DNA of 64,000 nt from CAVRQM01 sp963822705 (GCA_963822705.1 CAWGIX010000001.1:186001-250000), one strand, 5' to 3'. Shown: positions 1 to 9,260, counted from the stretch's first letter. Numbers and translations: made by a program. The notes: generated by a model from the sequence alone, not told the origin.

Positions 1-78
1 AGCAGCGGCGAGCGCGGCGCCGGGCGGGCCTTCATGCGCTCGCGGTCAGCCATGGCGCGGCCCGTCGGCTACTGCTAG
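1..78 (+). CDS. 3' end of an unidentified gene (partial)
   Basis: An open frame runs in from the window edge and stops at TAG 76-78, giving about 25 C-terminal residues ending in PVGYC. It lies 28 bases before pyrE on the same strand, so the two may be co-transcribed. Another pyrimidine gene such as dihydroorotase would fit the position, but the visible tail is too short to identify. It could also be a chance open frame. Confidence 0.3.
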   Translation, partial: SSGERGAGRAFMRSRSAMARPVGYC

Positions 79-106
79 GCGGGCCGGAATCGCAGGGACG
101 TGCGCC

Positions 107-823
107 ATGACCAAGCTGCACATGACCGACTGGGACCGCGACGCGGCGATCACCGCGGCGCGTATTCTGTTGGAGATCAAGGCCGTGAACTTCCGTCCCG
201 AGGAACCCTATACGTTTACGTCGGGCTGGAAGTCGCCCGTCTACATCGACTGCCGCCGCATCATCTTCTTCCCGCGCGCCCGCGCCAAGGTCTGCGCGCT
301 CGCGGTGGAAAAAATCGGCCGCCACATCGGCTACGAGAGCATCGAGGCGGTGGCCGGCGGCGAAACTGCCGGCATCCCGTTCGCCGCCTGGATGGCCGAG
401 CGGATGGGATTGCCGATGGCCTATGTACGCAAGCAGCCCAAGGCCTTTGGTCGCAACGCACTGATCGAGGGCGACGTTCCGGTGGGACTGCGCACGTTGC
501 TGGTGGAGGACCTGACCACCGACGGGCGCAGCAAGATCCGGTTTGCCACCGCGCTGCGCGAGGCGGGGGCGGTGGTCAATCACACTTTCGTGGTGTTCTT
601 CTACGGCGTGTTCCCCGGCAGTTTCCAGACGCTGGCGGCGATGGACATTTCGTTGCATCACCTGTGCACGTGGTGGGACGTGCTGGAGGCGTGCCGCGAC
701 CGGCCGTATTTTTCCGAAGGCGCCCTGGCGGAAGTGCGGCGGTTTTTGGAGAACCCGGTGGCGTGGTCCGCATCACACGGCGGGATCGCGAGGGCGGAGG
801 AAACGATGCTGGCGAGCCGCTAA
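107..823 (+). CDS. pyrE: Orotate phosphoribosyltransferase
   Basis: Transfers the phosphoribosyl group of PRPP to orotate to give OMP in cytosolic UMP synthesis. The 238-residue protein has the PyrE N-terminal substrate segment (TFTSGWKSPVYIDCR, residues ~36-50), the hood segment MAYVRKQPKAFGR (~104-116), and the PRPP loop LLVEDLTTDGRSK (~131-143) with the two acidic residues before TTDG. Length is slightly above the ~210-230 usual for the family. The start at ATG 107 is the first Met. A longer out-of-frame reading over the same DNA has no family features. The gene is intact. Confidence 0.95.
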   Translation: MTKLHMTDWDRDAAITAARILLEIKAVNFRPEEPYTFTSGWKSPVYIDCRRIIFFPRARAKVCALAVEKIGRHIGYESIEAVAGGETAGIPFAAWMAERMGLPMAYVRKQPKAFGRNALIEGDVPVGLRTLLVEDLTTDGRSKIRFATALREAGAVVNHTFVVFFYGVFPGSFQTLAAMDISLHHLCTWWDVLEACRDRPYFSEGALAEVRRFLENPVAWSASHGGIARAEETMLASR

Positions 824-1466
824 GGGCAGCACGCACGCACGCGCCACGCCCTGTCCCAACTCGGGGTGCAGCGATGGACTAATGATGAACACCGGAGGCC
901 CGGCTGCAAGGTAATCGGCGCAGGCAATTAGGATGCCGATCCCACGCCGCGGTAGCGCCTAGTCGAAGGCAATCAGCGGGACGATGTGACCCGTGCACAT
1001 CCCGTATGCCTTACGGCTGCATATGATGCGCTCGTGATGCCACCACTTCAGCTTTGCTGGCTTCAGCATTGGCCAGATCGCTTCGGCGCGTCACGCTCGG
1101 TAACTCTTCCTCATGTCTCGTGCTCGCCACCTCGGTCCGGCGACCGGGCTGACGTTACCCGGTCAGAGGGTGCTCGGGGGATCAAGCCCACAGCGAGATG
1201 TCATGAGTTGCACAGATGCAGCGTGGAGAGCTGCGGAAAGCGTCGCGTAGGCGGACCAGATTTTCCGGGGCGCTCTGCGCTACTCTGCATCCGGGAATCG
1301 TTCCGGCCGGGTGTCGGGTTGAAACTCAATCGGGGGCGTGGCAGAAACGGAGCTGGCCGCCATGCGCGCGCTTTCTGCTCGGGAAGCATTGTCGATGGTC
1401 GGCGGCGGCCAACGGCCTATCGAATGCGCGACCTTCACAACAGGCGCAAGGAGGCATCCGACGTCT
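824..1466. other. Intergenic stretch without a recognisable gene
   Basis: This is 640 bases between the pyrE stop and the end of the FecR gene. Several open frames cross it (for example plus-strand 986-1630), but their translations have irregular composition and run into the microsatellite, so they look like chance frames. No tRNA-like fold, no clear terminator and no repeat array was seen. Confidence 0.5.
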
Positions 1467-2849
1467 TCATTTGCCTCCGCCCTTCCCGCCACTTCCATCT
1501 TTTCCGTTTCCGTTTCCGTTTCCGTTTCCGTTTCCGTTTCCGTTGCCGGTCCCGTGACCGTTCCCGTTGCCCTTGCCTTGCCCGTTGCCGTTGCCGTTGC
1601 CGTTCCCGTTCCCGTTCCCGTTCCCGTTGACCGTTCCCATTCCCGTTCCCGTTCCGTTGCCGTTCCCGTGACCGTTGCCGTGACCGTTGCCGTTCCCGTT
1701 CCCGTTGTTGCCGTTGCCGTTCCCGTTGCCGTTGCCGTTGCCGTTCCCGTGACCGTTGCCTTACCGTTGCCGTTCCCGTTCCCGTTGTTGCCGTTGCCGT
1801 TGCCGTTCCCGTTGCCGTTGCCGTTCCCGTTGCCGTTCCCGTGACCGTTCCCGTTCCCGTTCCCGTTACCGTTACCGTTCGCGTGGGTGTTTCCGTTTCC
1901 GCTGGAGCTGCTACTCCCGTTCCCGTTCCCGTTCCCGTTCCCGTTGCCCGTTCCCGTTGCCGTGCCCTGTTCCACTACCGCCGGCGGTGCCGCTGCCGCT
2001 GCTAGAACCGCCGCTGCTAGCGTTACCACTACCGCCAAGGCCGCTCGTGCCGCCGCCAGTCGCATTACGGCTGCCGTTGCCTCCACTGGTCCTGCTGCTA
2101 TCGCCGCCGATCCCCGCTCCGAACCCGCCAACATTCCCGTTTCCGACATCTGCCTCGCCGGTCGGATTGGCGGACAAGCCGTTTCCGGCAGAGCTGTCCG
2201 GCGACGTTGCCTGCGCCGCGAGATTCGGGCTGGTAAGCAAAGCATGTGGTATCTCGACACGAATCGCGGGCAACACTCCCGAGCCAACGACCGAGAAGTT
2301 GCTCGCCGGTCCCCCGCTGCTGATGGCCGTCTGGCCCGCGCCGATATCCGCCGTCTTGCCCGATTTCCGCTCCGATACCGCGACGAGGCCCTGGTCCACG
2401 GAGACGAAACTACGCGCGCGTTCGATCGCGACGACGAAATGCGTGCCTTTGACGGCCGCAGACAGCAGCGGCGTCTCGACGGCGAAATGGGGAAAGCCGA
2501 GCTTCGCAACCTCGTACTCGGCCCGGCCTTTGTATTGCAGGACGATGGTCGCATTGCGTTGCACATCGCCCAGCCGCAAAGCACTGTTCGGAGCGACCAG
2601 GACCTCGCCCTGACTGCTGTGCAGCACGACCCGCCCGTTGCTGGACGTCGTCACGCGGGCGTCGCCCGGGAACGTCATGGCCGGCACTATCGGCGACGCT
2701 TGCGCCTCACCAGCGCGGACCCAAGCCTGGCCGGAGACCTTTTTCACCGTCCAGCCTTGCGCCCATGCCGGCGGGGTGAGGCACACCAGCGCGAACGAGG
2801 CCGCGGCCAGCAGCGGGGCGAACCGCATCGGTAAGGCAAAGCGCATCAC
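1467..2849 (-). CDS. Secreted FecR-domain protein with Gly-Asn repeat tail
   Basis: A signal peptide (MMRFALPMRFAPLLAAA to AWAQ, residues 1-31) is followed by a FecR domain (~32-175) with segments such as VSGQAWVRAGEA, VLHSSQGEVLVAPNSALRLGD and VKGTHFVV. A Ser/Gly/Asn linker comes next, then a tail encoded by hexanucleotide repeats. In the signal-peptide frame the Gly-Asn tail is broken by a 7-base unit near 1950 and stops at 1911. Reading the Gly-Asn frame through the repeat ends naturally in GKDGSGGKGGGK and TGA 1469-1467, which is the original frame again, so repeat indels cancel out. That makes ~460 residues. The FecR fold here is probably an exported structural or binding module rather than an iron-uptake regulator, since no sigma factor or TonB receptor is adjacent. 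The function is unknown. Confidence 0.75.
1500..1975. repeat. Hexanucleotide microsatellite (GTTCCC/GTTGCC/GTTTCC type)
   Basis: About 475 bases are built almost entirely of 6-base units GTTCCC, GTTGCC, GTGACC and GTTTCC (plus strand), with a pure TTTCCG run at 1500-1545. It encodes Gly-Asn dipeptides in the FecR frame. Other frames give Arg-Glu or Thr-Gly/Thr-Ala dipeptides, which produced long spurious open frames. Irregular units (a 7-base unit near 1950, a 5-base unit near 1763, a 3-base insertion near 1707) shift the frame. Such tracts are prone to slippage and to assembly error. Confidence 0.9.
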
Positions 2850-3401
2850 ATGCTCCGGCGTGTTGGATTGGGGCGGGACACGACCGTTCTGTGTCGCAAC
2901 TCAACCTTCTCTTAACTCGGAGACACCGATAACGCCGGGCGCCGCAGTACCTCGAGGGCAAGCGCAGGATGTACCCGGATCGTTAGAGAATGTTGAATGA
3001 CGGTGAGTGCCACCGGACACTCAAATGGCGGCGCGGCGCTGCGGTCTATACCTCACCTGGGGAGGCAAACCAGTGTGACCTCCCTTCGCATCCAGCGGAG
3101 CTGGCCTGCCGCTCCATGGCCGGCGCCCGCACCGGTTTCTCGGTGCAGGCGGGCGGGCACGACCCGCCCGTGGTCAGGATCTGCTCATCGTCGCGCGGGC
3201 CGCCAACAGGATGCAGATCAAGCTCGCCAGGCAGAAACTCCCGGCCAGCACGAAACTCCCTGGGGAGCCTTGCCTTCAATGGCTCGCCAGCCCGTCCCGG
3301 CCTGTTCCGCCAAGCAGAGCAGTTTCTGCCGCGGGGTCGTGTGCGAGGCGCCGATGAAGCATAGGCATCGCGTGCCGTTCTAAGCCTCGCCCACTCCCGT
3401 C
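2850..3401. other. Intergenic stretch, upstream of the FecR gene and left of the element
   Basis: This region must hold the promoter of the minus-strand FecR gene. Open frames here overlap each other on both strands without domain features. No gene or RNA was recognised. A GC-rich inverted repeat, GGGCGGGCACGACCCGCCC (~3151-3169), could form a hairpin but has no T run. Confidence 0.4.
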
Positions 3402-3536
3402 TAACGGTGAGCCAGGGGTGGGTCCAGGATTGCCAGGTTGTGCAGCATGGCGGTGTGCCGCTCCATTTGCGTTTTCGTGAGGTCTCCCCCGAGTTCGTAA
3501 CGTTGGCAGCCTTCTCGCCCGTTCCATAGCAAAATT
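3402..3536 (-). pseudogene. Possible C-terminal remnant of a small hypothetical protein
   Basis: On the minus strand one frame reads ...CQRYELGGDLTKTQMERHTAMLHN... and stops at TAG 3404-3402. It has normal protein composition (charged, amphipathic, no strings of Arg or Pro), unlike the overlapping frames. No start codon is clear upstream; the frame is open to about 3536. I do not recognise the family. It sits just outside the candidate left end of the element and may be a leftover of an earlier insertion. Confidence 0.25.
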
Positions 3537-3644
3537 CTTGGCCAGCGGGCCGCTTTTTGGGCACAGCTCGATCAATGGGACGGGTAAGGCCGTAGGTCGG
3601 CTCAAAGAACTCCAGAAGTGCAGTGGCTTTTCGGAAATACGTGG

Positions 3645-3655
3645 CGGAGAGGGTG
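3645..3655. other. Candidate left attachment site (copy of tRNA-Ser 3' end)
   Basis: CGGAGAGGGTG here matches the last bases of the tRNA-Ser gene at 24361-24371 in the same orientation, and is preceded by TGG (a CCA end when read as tRNA). The intact tRNA points its 3' end into the element and this copy lies at the far end next to the integrase, which is the geometry of tRNA-targeted integration. Only 11 bases match, so chance is not excluded. Confidence 0.4.
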
Positions 3656-3814
3656 TCCGTCTCACGCATGTTCTAGTGTGTTCGCCCCCGTCCGGAGAAG
3701 GGGCGATTTACCCCGGCGATTTTGCTTGCTTTTTCCCGTCCGTGATCGTCCGAACTTGTCCGCCGCAATCCGGCGTCCTTTTGTGGGCCGGTTTGGGCGG
3801 GAGGTTTCGCCGAC

Positions 3815-5032
3815 GTGCCGAAGTTGAACGCCCTGAAGGTGAAGCGCCTCACCGCGCCCGGCCGATACGGGGATGGCGACGGTCTCTGGTTGCAGGTCAG
3901 AGGCCCGGAGAACGGTCCTGGCTGTTCCGCTACATGATCCTGGGCAAGGCGCGGCAAATGGGCCTTGGCCACGAGGCCGATGTCTCCCTGGCCGAGGCTC
4001 GCGAGCTGGCGCAAGAGGCACGGAAGCTGGCGCGTCAGGGAATCGATCCGCTTGAACGGCGCCGGCAGACCGGCGCGCACGCCGCGAATGCGTCGATGAC
4101 GTTGCGGAAGATCGCTGATCTCTACATTGAGGCGCACGAAGCCGGGTGGCGCAACGCGACTTACCGCCAGCAGTGGCGCAACACGCTCGACACGTACGTC
4201 ATGCCCGAACTGGGCGACATCGCCGTATCCGCGGTCGACAGCGGCATGGTGCTGAAGGTGCTCGAACCGTTCTGGCGTGACAAGCCGGAAACCGCCTCCC
4301 GCGTGCGTGGGCGTATTGAGGCGCTGCTCGACTATGCGAAAGCTCGAGGCTGGCGCGACGGCGACAACCCGGCGCGGTGGCGCGGCCACCTGGCCAATCT
4401 GCTGCCAGCTCGCACCAAGGTGCGGCGCGTGAAGCACCATGCTGCGCTGCCGTGGCGTGAAATCGGAACGTTCATCGGAAAGTTGCGTGGTCAGCTCGGC
4501 ATCGGTGCGCTGGCGCTGCAATTCACGATCCTAACGGCCGCGCGCACAGGCGAAGTAATTGGCGCCCAATGGTCGGAGATCGACCTTGACCATGGGCTGT
4601 GGACGGTGCCGCCCGAACGCATGAAGGCCGGGCGAGAACATCGCGTAGCGCTCTCCAGGGCGGCGATCACCGCTGGCAAAGTTGCATGGTCCTCAAACAC
4701 AGCCGCCGGGGCGGTTCATATTCCCCGGCGCGAGTGATGACGCCGGGCTGTCCGGCATGGCCATGGCGATGGTGCTGCGCCGGATGGGCCGCGCCGACCT
4801 CACGGTGCACGGGTTCCGCAGCACGTTCCGGGACTGGTGCGGCGAGGCGACCAACTATCCGCGCGAAGTAGCGGAAGCCGCCTTGGCGCACACGCTTTCG
4901 GACAAGGTCGAGGCCGCGTACCGCCGGGGCGACATGTTCGACAAGCGGCGCCGGCTCATGGAGGAGTGGGCGGAGTTCTGCTCGCGCCCGATGATGCAAA
5001 CTGGTGACGTGGTGCCGCTGCGCCGCGCCTGA
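3815..5032 (+). pseudogene. P4-type tyrosine recombinase (integrase), two frameshifts
   Basis: A site-specific recombinase that would integrate and excise the element. Joining three frames gives one protein of ~405 residues. The N-terminal DUF4102-type arm-binding segment starts at GTG 3815 (PKLNALKVKRLTAPGRYGDGDGLWLQVRG). The core-binding domain is next (IADLYIEAHEAGWRN, LDTYVMPELGDIAV). The catalytic domain has Arg in LTAARTGEV, then HGFRSTFRDW (H-x-x-R region), then EAALAHTL and the Tyr in VEAAYRRGD. Frame breaks lie near 3915 (GPENG to SWLFRY) and near 4672 (AITA to LAKLHGPQTQ). Each is a one-base loss, so the gene may be intact in vivo. It sits at the left end of the element. Confidence 0.85.
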
Positions 5033-5127
5033 CGGACTCGGTGGGGATAGGGCGACGGCCCGACAAGCCAGGACTCCGCACCTGGTTTCCCCGCCGACTC
5101 TCAATGCGGGCACGTGCGGAGCGCGAC

Positions 5128-5904
5128 ATGTCTTCACCTCCCGCTGGGAACCCGCCACCCCCTTTGCAGGGCTCGCCGGGCTCCGATGACAGTATCGATC
5201 TCGAGGAGGCGCTCGAGCAGGTGCTTCCAATTCTGTTCGGACCGGAAGCGGAACCGCCGCTTACGCGCATGGAAACTCTGCTGATCACCAGCGCACCGGC
5301 TGGGATGAAGCACGAATTTGCCAGCCTGCTGCCAGGCGGCATCGTGTACGCGACGGACTTCAATTTGGTTTTCGACACCGAAGCCCAAGCTCCTCGGAAC
5401 GCGGCCAACGCCCACCAGCATCGGCGGCAGCTTCAGCTCGGCGATTGCCGCCATTGGCTCGTCCGTCGCGGGCTCGTGCAGCGACTGCCCGATGGTCGCA
5501 CCGTCGTTTCAAAAGCAGGCTTGGCGGCTGCGTTGGCAGAGACACAGAATGCGGTTCGGGTCAGCCCGCGAGGTACTGCAAATCCGGATGCGGACCGCGC
5601 TCCACAGGGTGGTGGTGAAGGGATGATTGCGCCCCTGCCAGACGATCCGAGTGCCGCACCCCCGAGCGGCACGGTTCTAAAGAACGCAAGAGGGCCACGG
5701 GCAGACAAACGGGCCGCCACCGCTCGCCGGATGACCGTTGACTACCAAAGCCGGCACAAAGCGCTGTCGCAAGCAAAAGAGAAGACGCTCGCCATTGATT
5801 ATGGCGTCTCGCGTGAGACCGCACGTAAGGCGCGCATCGAGGCAATGACTCGCCTACTCGGAACTCCGACAAATAGCGACAAAACTCCGACAATCGACAA
5901 ATAG
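5128..5904 (+). CDS. Hypothetical element protein
   Basis: A 258-residue soluble protein, unrecognised. The start was taken at ATG 5128 (MSSPPAGN) because upstream codons in the same frame overlap poorly coding DNA after the integrase. The middle (residues ~90-150) is rich in His, Arg and Gln. The C-terminal ~70 residues are basic and contain a helix-turn-helix-like stretch (IDYGVSRETARKARIEAM), suggesting a DNA-binding or replication-control role. It is followed by the excisionase-like gene. Confidence 0.55.
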   Translation: MSSPPAGNPPPPLQGSPGSDDSIDLEEALEQVLPILFGPEAEPPLTRMETLLITSAPAGMKHEFASLLPGGIVYATDFNLVFDTEAQAPRNAANAHQHRRQLQLGDCRHWLVRRGLVQRLPDGRTVVSKAGLAAALAETQNAVRVSPRGTANPDADRAPQGGGEGMIAPLPDDPSAAPPSGTVLKNARGPRADKRAATARRMTVDYQSRHKALSQAKEKTLAIDYGVSRETARKARIEAMTRLLGTPTNSDKTPTIDK

Positions 5905-5936
5905 CGACACGGAGCACACCACACCACGCTTCGCGC

Positions 5937-6161
5937 ATGTCCCAAGCCATTCGCGGAGCAAACGACGTGTCTCCATCTTTCCCTAATAAACCGCTGCTTG
6001 TGCGCGCCCCGGCAGCCCGCAAGCTGATCGGCGTCGGCAACACGAAGTTCTGGGCGCTGGTCAAGGCCGGCAAAATCGAGATGGCCGATGTCGGCGGTCA
6101 CCGCATGGTGGTCTACGCCAGCCTCGAAAAGCTCGCCAGCCCTACCGCGCAAGCCGCCTAA
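5937..6161 (+). CDS. AlpA/excisionase-like helix-turn-helix protein
   Basis: A 74-residue protein whose core (VRAPAARKLIGVGNTKFWALVKAGKIEMADVGGHRMVVYASLEKL) has the pattern of MerR-like winged-helix excisionases: a helix pair with GVGNTKFWALV, then a short wing holding the conserved Gly-His-Arg, then YASLEKL. Such proteins bind att or control regions and steer P4-type integrases towards excision, or activate element genes. It lies 900 bases after the integrase, which fits that role. Confidence 0.7.
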   Translation: MSQAIRGANDVSPSFPNKPLLVRAPAARKLIGVGNTKFWALVKAGKIEMADVGGHRMVVYASLEKLASPTAQAA

Positions 6162-6284
6162 AACCGAACCCCGACGCGTGGCGGCGCCGGGGCGGATCGG
6201 TTTGGGCAGCAGCAGCGTCCAATATCCGCGTTCCGCTTCGATTTGCAAGCGCCTTCCCGCGTCCCGACCGAAAGGACGCGCCGC

Positions 6285-6530
6285 GTGATTCACCTCCCCC
6301 CTCTCGACCGGCAGTGGCCGCAGCGCGCCATCGAGCACCTCCAGGTCCTCGGGGCTGTAGCTGAAGCTGCACTCCTAGCCGAACTGATCCGCCGGATTGA
6401 TGGCTTTTCTGCCATGCTGGCCGCGCCCGGCGAGCATGGGGTTGGCGGCCATCGGTTCCCGCCGCGGCCCTGGTCGAATGGCGTCCTCGAGGGCGGAGCC
6501 GGCCGCCGTCACACGGGAGCGGCCGAATGA
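6285..6530 (+). CDS. Small hypothetical element protein
   Basis: Start taken at GTG 6285 (VIHLPPLDRQWPQRAIEHLQVLG). The ~81-residue product has one predicted helix rich in Ala/Leu (VAEAALLAELIRRIDGFSAMLAA) and a basic Gly-rich tail. It overlaps the next gene by the ATGA junction at 6527-6530, which supports it being a translated, coupled gene. Family unknown. Confidence 0.5.
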   Translation: MIHLPPLDRQWPQRAIEHLQVLGAVAEAALLAELIRRIDGFSAMLAAPGEHGVGGHRFPPRPWSNGVLEGGAGRRHTGAAE

Positions 6531-7069
6531 CCATGCAGGCCGCCGTTCCGTTGCGCTTGCAGTGCCTCCTGTGCGCCGAGGGTCTTGCGCCGCACTCGCT
6601 GCATGAAGTCTGCCCACGCAACCCCGAACGCCTGTGGAAGCGCATGCGTGAGCATCCCGAGAGTGCCAGCACGCCTGATGAATACGAGGTGGCTGTCTGG
6701 GCATGGTGGATACCTGAGGCCGCGCGGGACGTTTGGCTGAACCCCAATAAACTCACGCTGTGGCTGCGCGTCATCCTGAACCTGAAGCGCGCGAAGTTTC
6801 CAGATCGCCCGCTGGGGGCCGCAGACATCGAGCACGCCATCGTGGAGAGATTTCCTTCTCTCCGGCGCGGCTACGAGGATGCTTGGGACAAAATCTGCAA
6901 CATCATCGATCCGATGTTCGATGCGAACGCGTCGCCGCTCAAGATCGAGATGGCGATCGACCGCGAGGCACGCCGGTGCGGCTTCGCCGACCTGGACTGG
7001 ACGCCGCTGATCCGCGATCGGGTAGGCGCGTGGAGATGGCGGCAGCGCCATCAGCGAAGGGCCGCATAA
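6527..7069 (+). CDS. Hypothetical element protein
   Basis: A 180-residue soluble protein, start-coupled to the preceding gene by ATGA. The N-terminus has a single CxxC (LQCLLCAEGL). The centre is Trp-rich (YEVAVWAWWIPEAARDVWLNPNKLTLWLRVIL), and the C-terminus is basic (WRWRQRHQRRAA). It lies directly upstream of the AAA ATPase gene, four bases apart. No family was recognised; the position suggests a replication or control function. Confidence 0.55.
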   Translation: MTMQAAVPLRLQCLLCAEGLAPHSLHEVCPRNPERLWKRMREHPESASTPDEYEVAVWAWWIPEAARDVWLNPNKLTLWLRVILNLKRAKFPDRPLGAADIEHAIVERFPSLRRGYEDAWDKICNIIDPMFDANASPLKIEMAIDREARRCGFADLDWTPLIRDRVGAWRWRQRHQRRAA

Positions 7070-7072
7070 GAA

Positions 7073-8299
7073 TGTCCGATCCGTTCGTCGGTTACGGGGA
7101 TAGCGGCAACGTCGTTTCGTTCCCGCGCACGACGCGATTTGTCTGGCCAATCCCAGCCGTCTACCACCCCGCGAATGGTTGTTGGGCACGATGGTGCTGC
7201 GCCGACACGTCACGGTGCTCGTAGCGCCCGGTGGGGTCGGCAAGACGGCTTTGACCATCGGAATGATGCTGTGCCTCTTGACCGGCAGGCCGCTGCTTGG
7301 AGCGCACGTGCACGCTGCCTGCAACGTTCTGGCGTGCAACCTGGAAGACGGGCCTGACGAATTCGCGCGCAGGATGCTGGCGGGGATGATGCAGCACAGT
7401 CTGACCCCGGATGACATGGTCGGGCAGCTTCACACCATCGACGGCCGCTCCGATCGCCTGGTGATGGCATCTCTCGACATCGACAACACCACCGTCGTGC
7501 ATCCCCACGAGGCCGCAATGACGGAGTTTCTGATGCAGCACTCGATCGGGCTGGCAGTGGTGGACCCGTTCGTCAACTCGCATGAGCTGGACGAGAATAG
7601 CAACCCGCACGTCAACGCGGCAGCGCGATCCTGGGCACGAGCAGCCGAAGCCGCCGGCTGCGCGGTGCTGCTGGTGCACCATACCCGTAAGGGAGCAGCT
7701 GCGGGCGATATGGAGGCATCCCGCGGCGCGACGGCCCTGGTGTTCGCCAGCCGGATCGGCTTGGTCCTCTCCGCGATGCAGCCCGAGGACGCTGCGCGAT
7801 TCGGGATCGAGGTCACCGAGCGCGCCCGACATCTCCGGCTCGACGATGGCAAGCGCAACCTGGCGCCGGCGTCCGAGGCATCCTGGGTTCGATTAGAATC
7901 GATCGCACTGGGCAACGGCACCGAGGAGTATCCGAACGGCGACAATGTGCAGGCCTGTGTGCCATGGCGGCCGCCCGCTGCGGCGGGCAATGCCACGATG
8001 CCGGAGGTGGTCGCGGTGCTCGAGCTGATTGCGGAAGGCCCTGGCGACGGTGAGCTTTACGCGCCGTTCCTCCGCAGCTCGGATGCGTCCCGTTGGGTAG
8101 GCACCGTCGTCATGGAACGGCTCAGGTTCGACAAGCCCCGCGCCACGCGCCTGGTCAAGGCGGGATCGACGCCGGGTTGTTGCTGCCTACCGAATACCGC
8201 AGCAAGGCACAGCGCAAAGACCGCGCCGGCACCCGCGTGCATCCGGCCAAGTTGGCAGAAATGAGGGCGGGGACGTGGCAAGCACCGAAGGCAGAATGA
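7073..8299 (+). CDS. RepA-like AAA ATPase (frame broken twice)
   Basis: A RecA/RepA-type P-loop ATPase, the kind used as a replicative helicase by plasmids and phages. The likely start is ATG 7073 (MSDPFVGYGDSGNVVSF). A frame change near 7165 leads into the main frame, with Walker A VAPGGVGKTAL, the segment NLEDGPDEFARRM, the Walker B-like hydrophobic strand IGLAVVDPFVNSHELDENSN and the sensor segment VLLVHHTRKGAAAGDMEASRG. Near 8163 the frame shifts again, giving a natural tail (IDAGLLLPTEYRSKAQRKDR) that ends at 8299, overlapping the next gene by ATGA. An iteron-like repeat cluster lies 260 bases downstream, so this is the best candidate for the replication protein of the element. Confidence 0.75.
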
Positions 8300-8535
8300 G
8301 CGGCATCGAAGACCACATAGGCGTGGAGCTAAAACGCGGGGATCAGGGGTACCGCCTGGTCGAAGTCAGGCCATATATCAATCGCAGAGGGTTTTCCACG
8401 AAGCTCGGCATCTGGCACACAGCGTGTCCGGATTGCAGGTCAGGGTTCGCCATCACGGCTGGCTGCGGGTTCCGAAACCCACCAGACACCCGGCGCTGCG
8501 TGTCGTGCCGCAGGCCTGGAAGGCGCGTCTCGTAA
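8296..8535 (+). CDS. Small zinc-ribbon protein
   Basis: A 79-residue protein starting at ATG 8296, overlapping the ATPase stop. It has two paired-cysteine motifs, CPDC and CVSC, ~27 residues apart, typical of a zinc ribbon. The tail is basic (RRPGRRVS). Probably a nucleic-acid-binding accessory of the replication module; the specific family is unknown. Confidence 0.6.
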   Translation: MSGIEDHIGVELKRGDQGYRLVEVRPYINRRGFSTKLGIWHTACPDCRSGFAITAGCGFRNPPDTRRCVSCRRPGRRVS

Positions 8536-8562
8536 ATGAGACTTTCGTTTTCCGGAGCGTGA

Positions 8563-8682
8563 TGCGCCACTGGCGGCAAGTGGCGCGCCTCAGTGGCGCA
8601 AAATGCGCCGCTCCACTCAATCCACTACAGAGTCAGTGGCGCAGTGGCGCACTCTCTTCCGAGTGGCGCACCAAGTGGCGCA
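8563..8682. repeat. Iteron-like cluster of AGTGGCGCA repeats
   Basis: Within 120 non-coding bases there are six direct copies of the 8-mer AGTGGCGC (starting about 8579, 8592, 8635, 8643, 8662 and 8674); all but the first extend to AGTGGCGCA. One perfect inverted copy (TGCGCCACT, 8563-8571) and one partial inverted copy (TGCGCC, 8604) are also present. Spacing is irregular (13, 43, 8, 19, 12 bases). Clusters of short directed repeats after a replication ATPase gene are typical of iteron-type origins or operator arrays. Origin function is inferred. Confidence 0.65.
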
Positions 8683-8843
8683 TTGCACTGATGTCGACAC
8701 GTCCCGAGGCCCGCCTTGACCGGCCGGTTGCTCCACACGAGGCGCCTAAGAGCGCCCTCGGGATGGAGACAACACGGCAAAGTTGGCCAGGCCGGGCTAA
8801 GGGCTTTTGGGTCATGCGAAGACGAATCCGTGCTGCCTCCCAA

Positions 8844-9260
8844 TCATCGGAATTTGAGGGGCTGTATCTCTTCGTCGACGAGACCTTCGACCGCCGGGAA
8901 CTCAACGGTGATCGTCAGCGCGCGCTGCCGCCCGCGCTCGATGGCGGCTGCCAACTCCGGCCCGAGCTCAAGGGTTGCGTCCACCTCTTGCTTTGGCTTG
9001 CCCCACCCTCGGTCGAGCAATGCCACCGCTGCGGTCACCCGTGCCACTGCTGGCGCACGCTTGTTGCGGGCAACCTCGACCAGCGTGGCAACGGCGAGAT
9101 CAGTATGTGCCCGCGCCTTGGCCAGCATCTCGGCCGTGCCTTTGGCGCGACCGGTGGGGTTGCCGGACTGGCCGGGTTTGAATGCGTGCGGCGCCAGCCC
9201 GTCAGGGACGGCCCTGGACCGCTGCTCACCGCTGCTACCAGCGCGTGCCTCGGGCATGAT
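8844..9260 (-). CDS. DUF5681-like phage protein
   Basis: A 139-residue protein read from ATG 9260 (MPEARAGSSGEQ). An upstream in-frame ATG at 9320 is possible. Near the N-terminus it carries the signature FKPGQSGNPTGRAKG that defines DUF5681-type proteins, commonly found in phages and often near terminase genes. The rest is helical (AHTDLAVATLVEVARN, RVTAAVALLDRGWGKPKQE), ending in an acidic tail. It is transcribed against its neighbours. Its biochemical role is not known. Confidence 0.7.
   Translation of the reverse strand: MMPEARAGSSGEQRSRAVPDGLAPHAFKPGQSGNPTGRAKGTAEMLAKARAHTDLAVATLVEVARNKRAPAVARVTAAVALLDRGWGKPKQEVDATLELGPELAAAIERGRQRALTITVEFPAVEGLVDEEIQPLKFR

Noticed and set aside
1500..1975. 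Repeat region as a possible CRISPR array
   Set aside because: There are no unique spacers; units are contiguous 6-mers, a microsatellite.
1280..2584. A 434-codon minus-strand open frame with Gly-Asn and Thr-Ala strings
   Set aside because: It is an out-of-frame reading of the FecR gene and the hexanucleotide tract; outside the repeat its composition is Arg/Ser/Ala-rich noise.
3151..3169. GC-rich inverted repeat as a terminator
   Set aside because: No T run and no gene clearly ending there.
5898..6170. Possible toxin-antitoxin pair
   Set aside because: The only gene there is an AlpA/excisionase-like protein without a partner.
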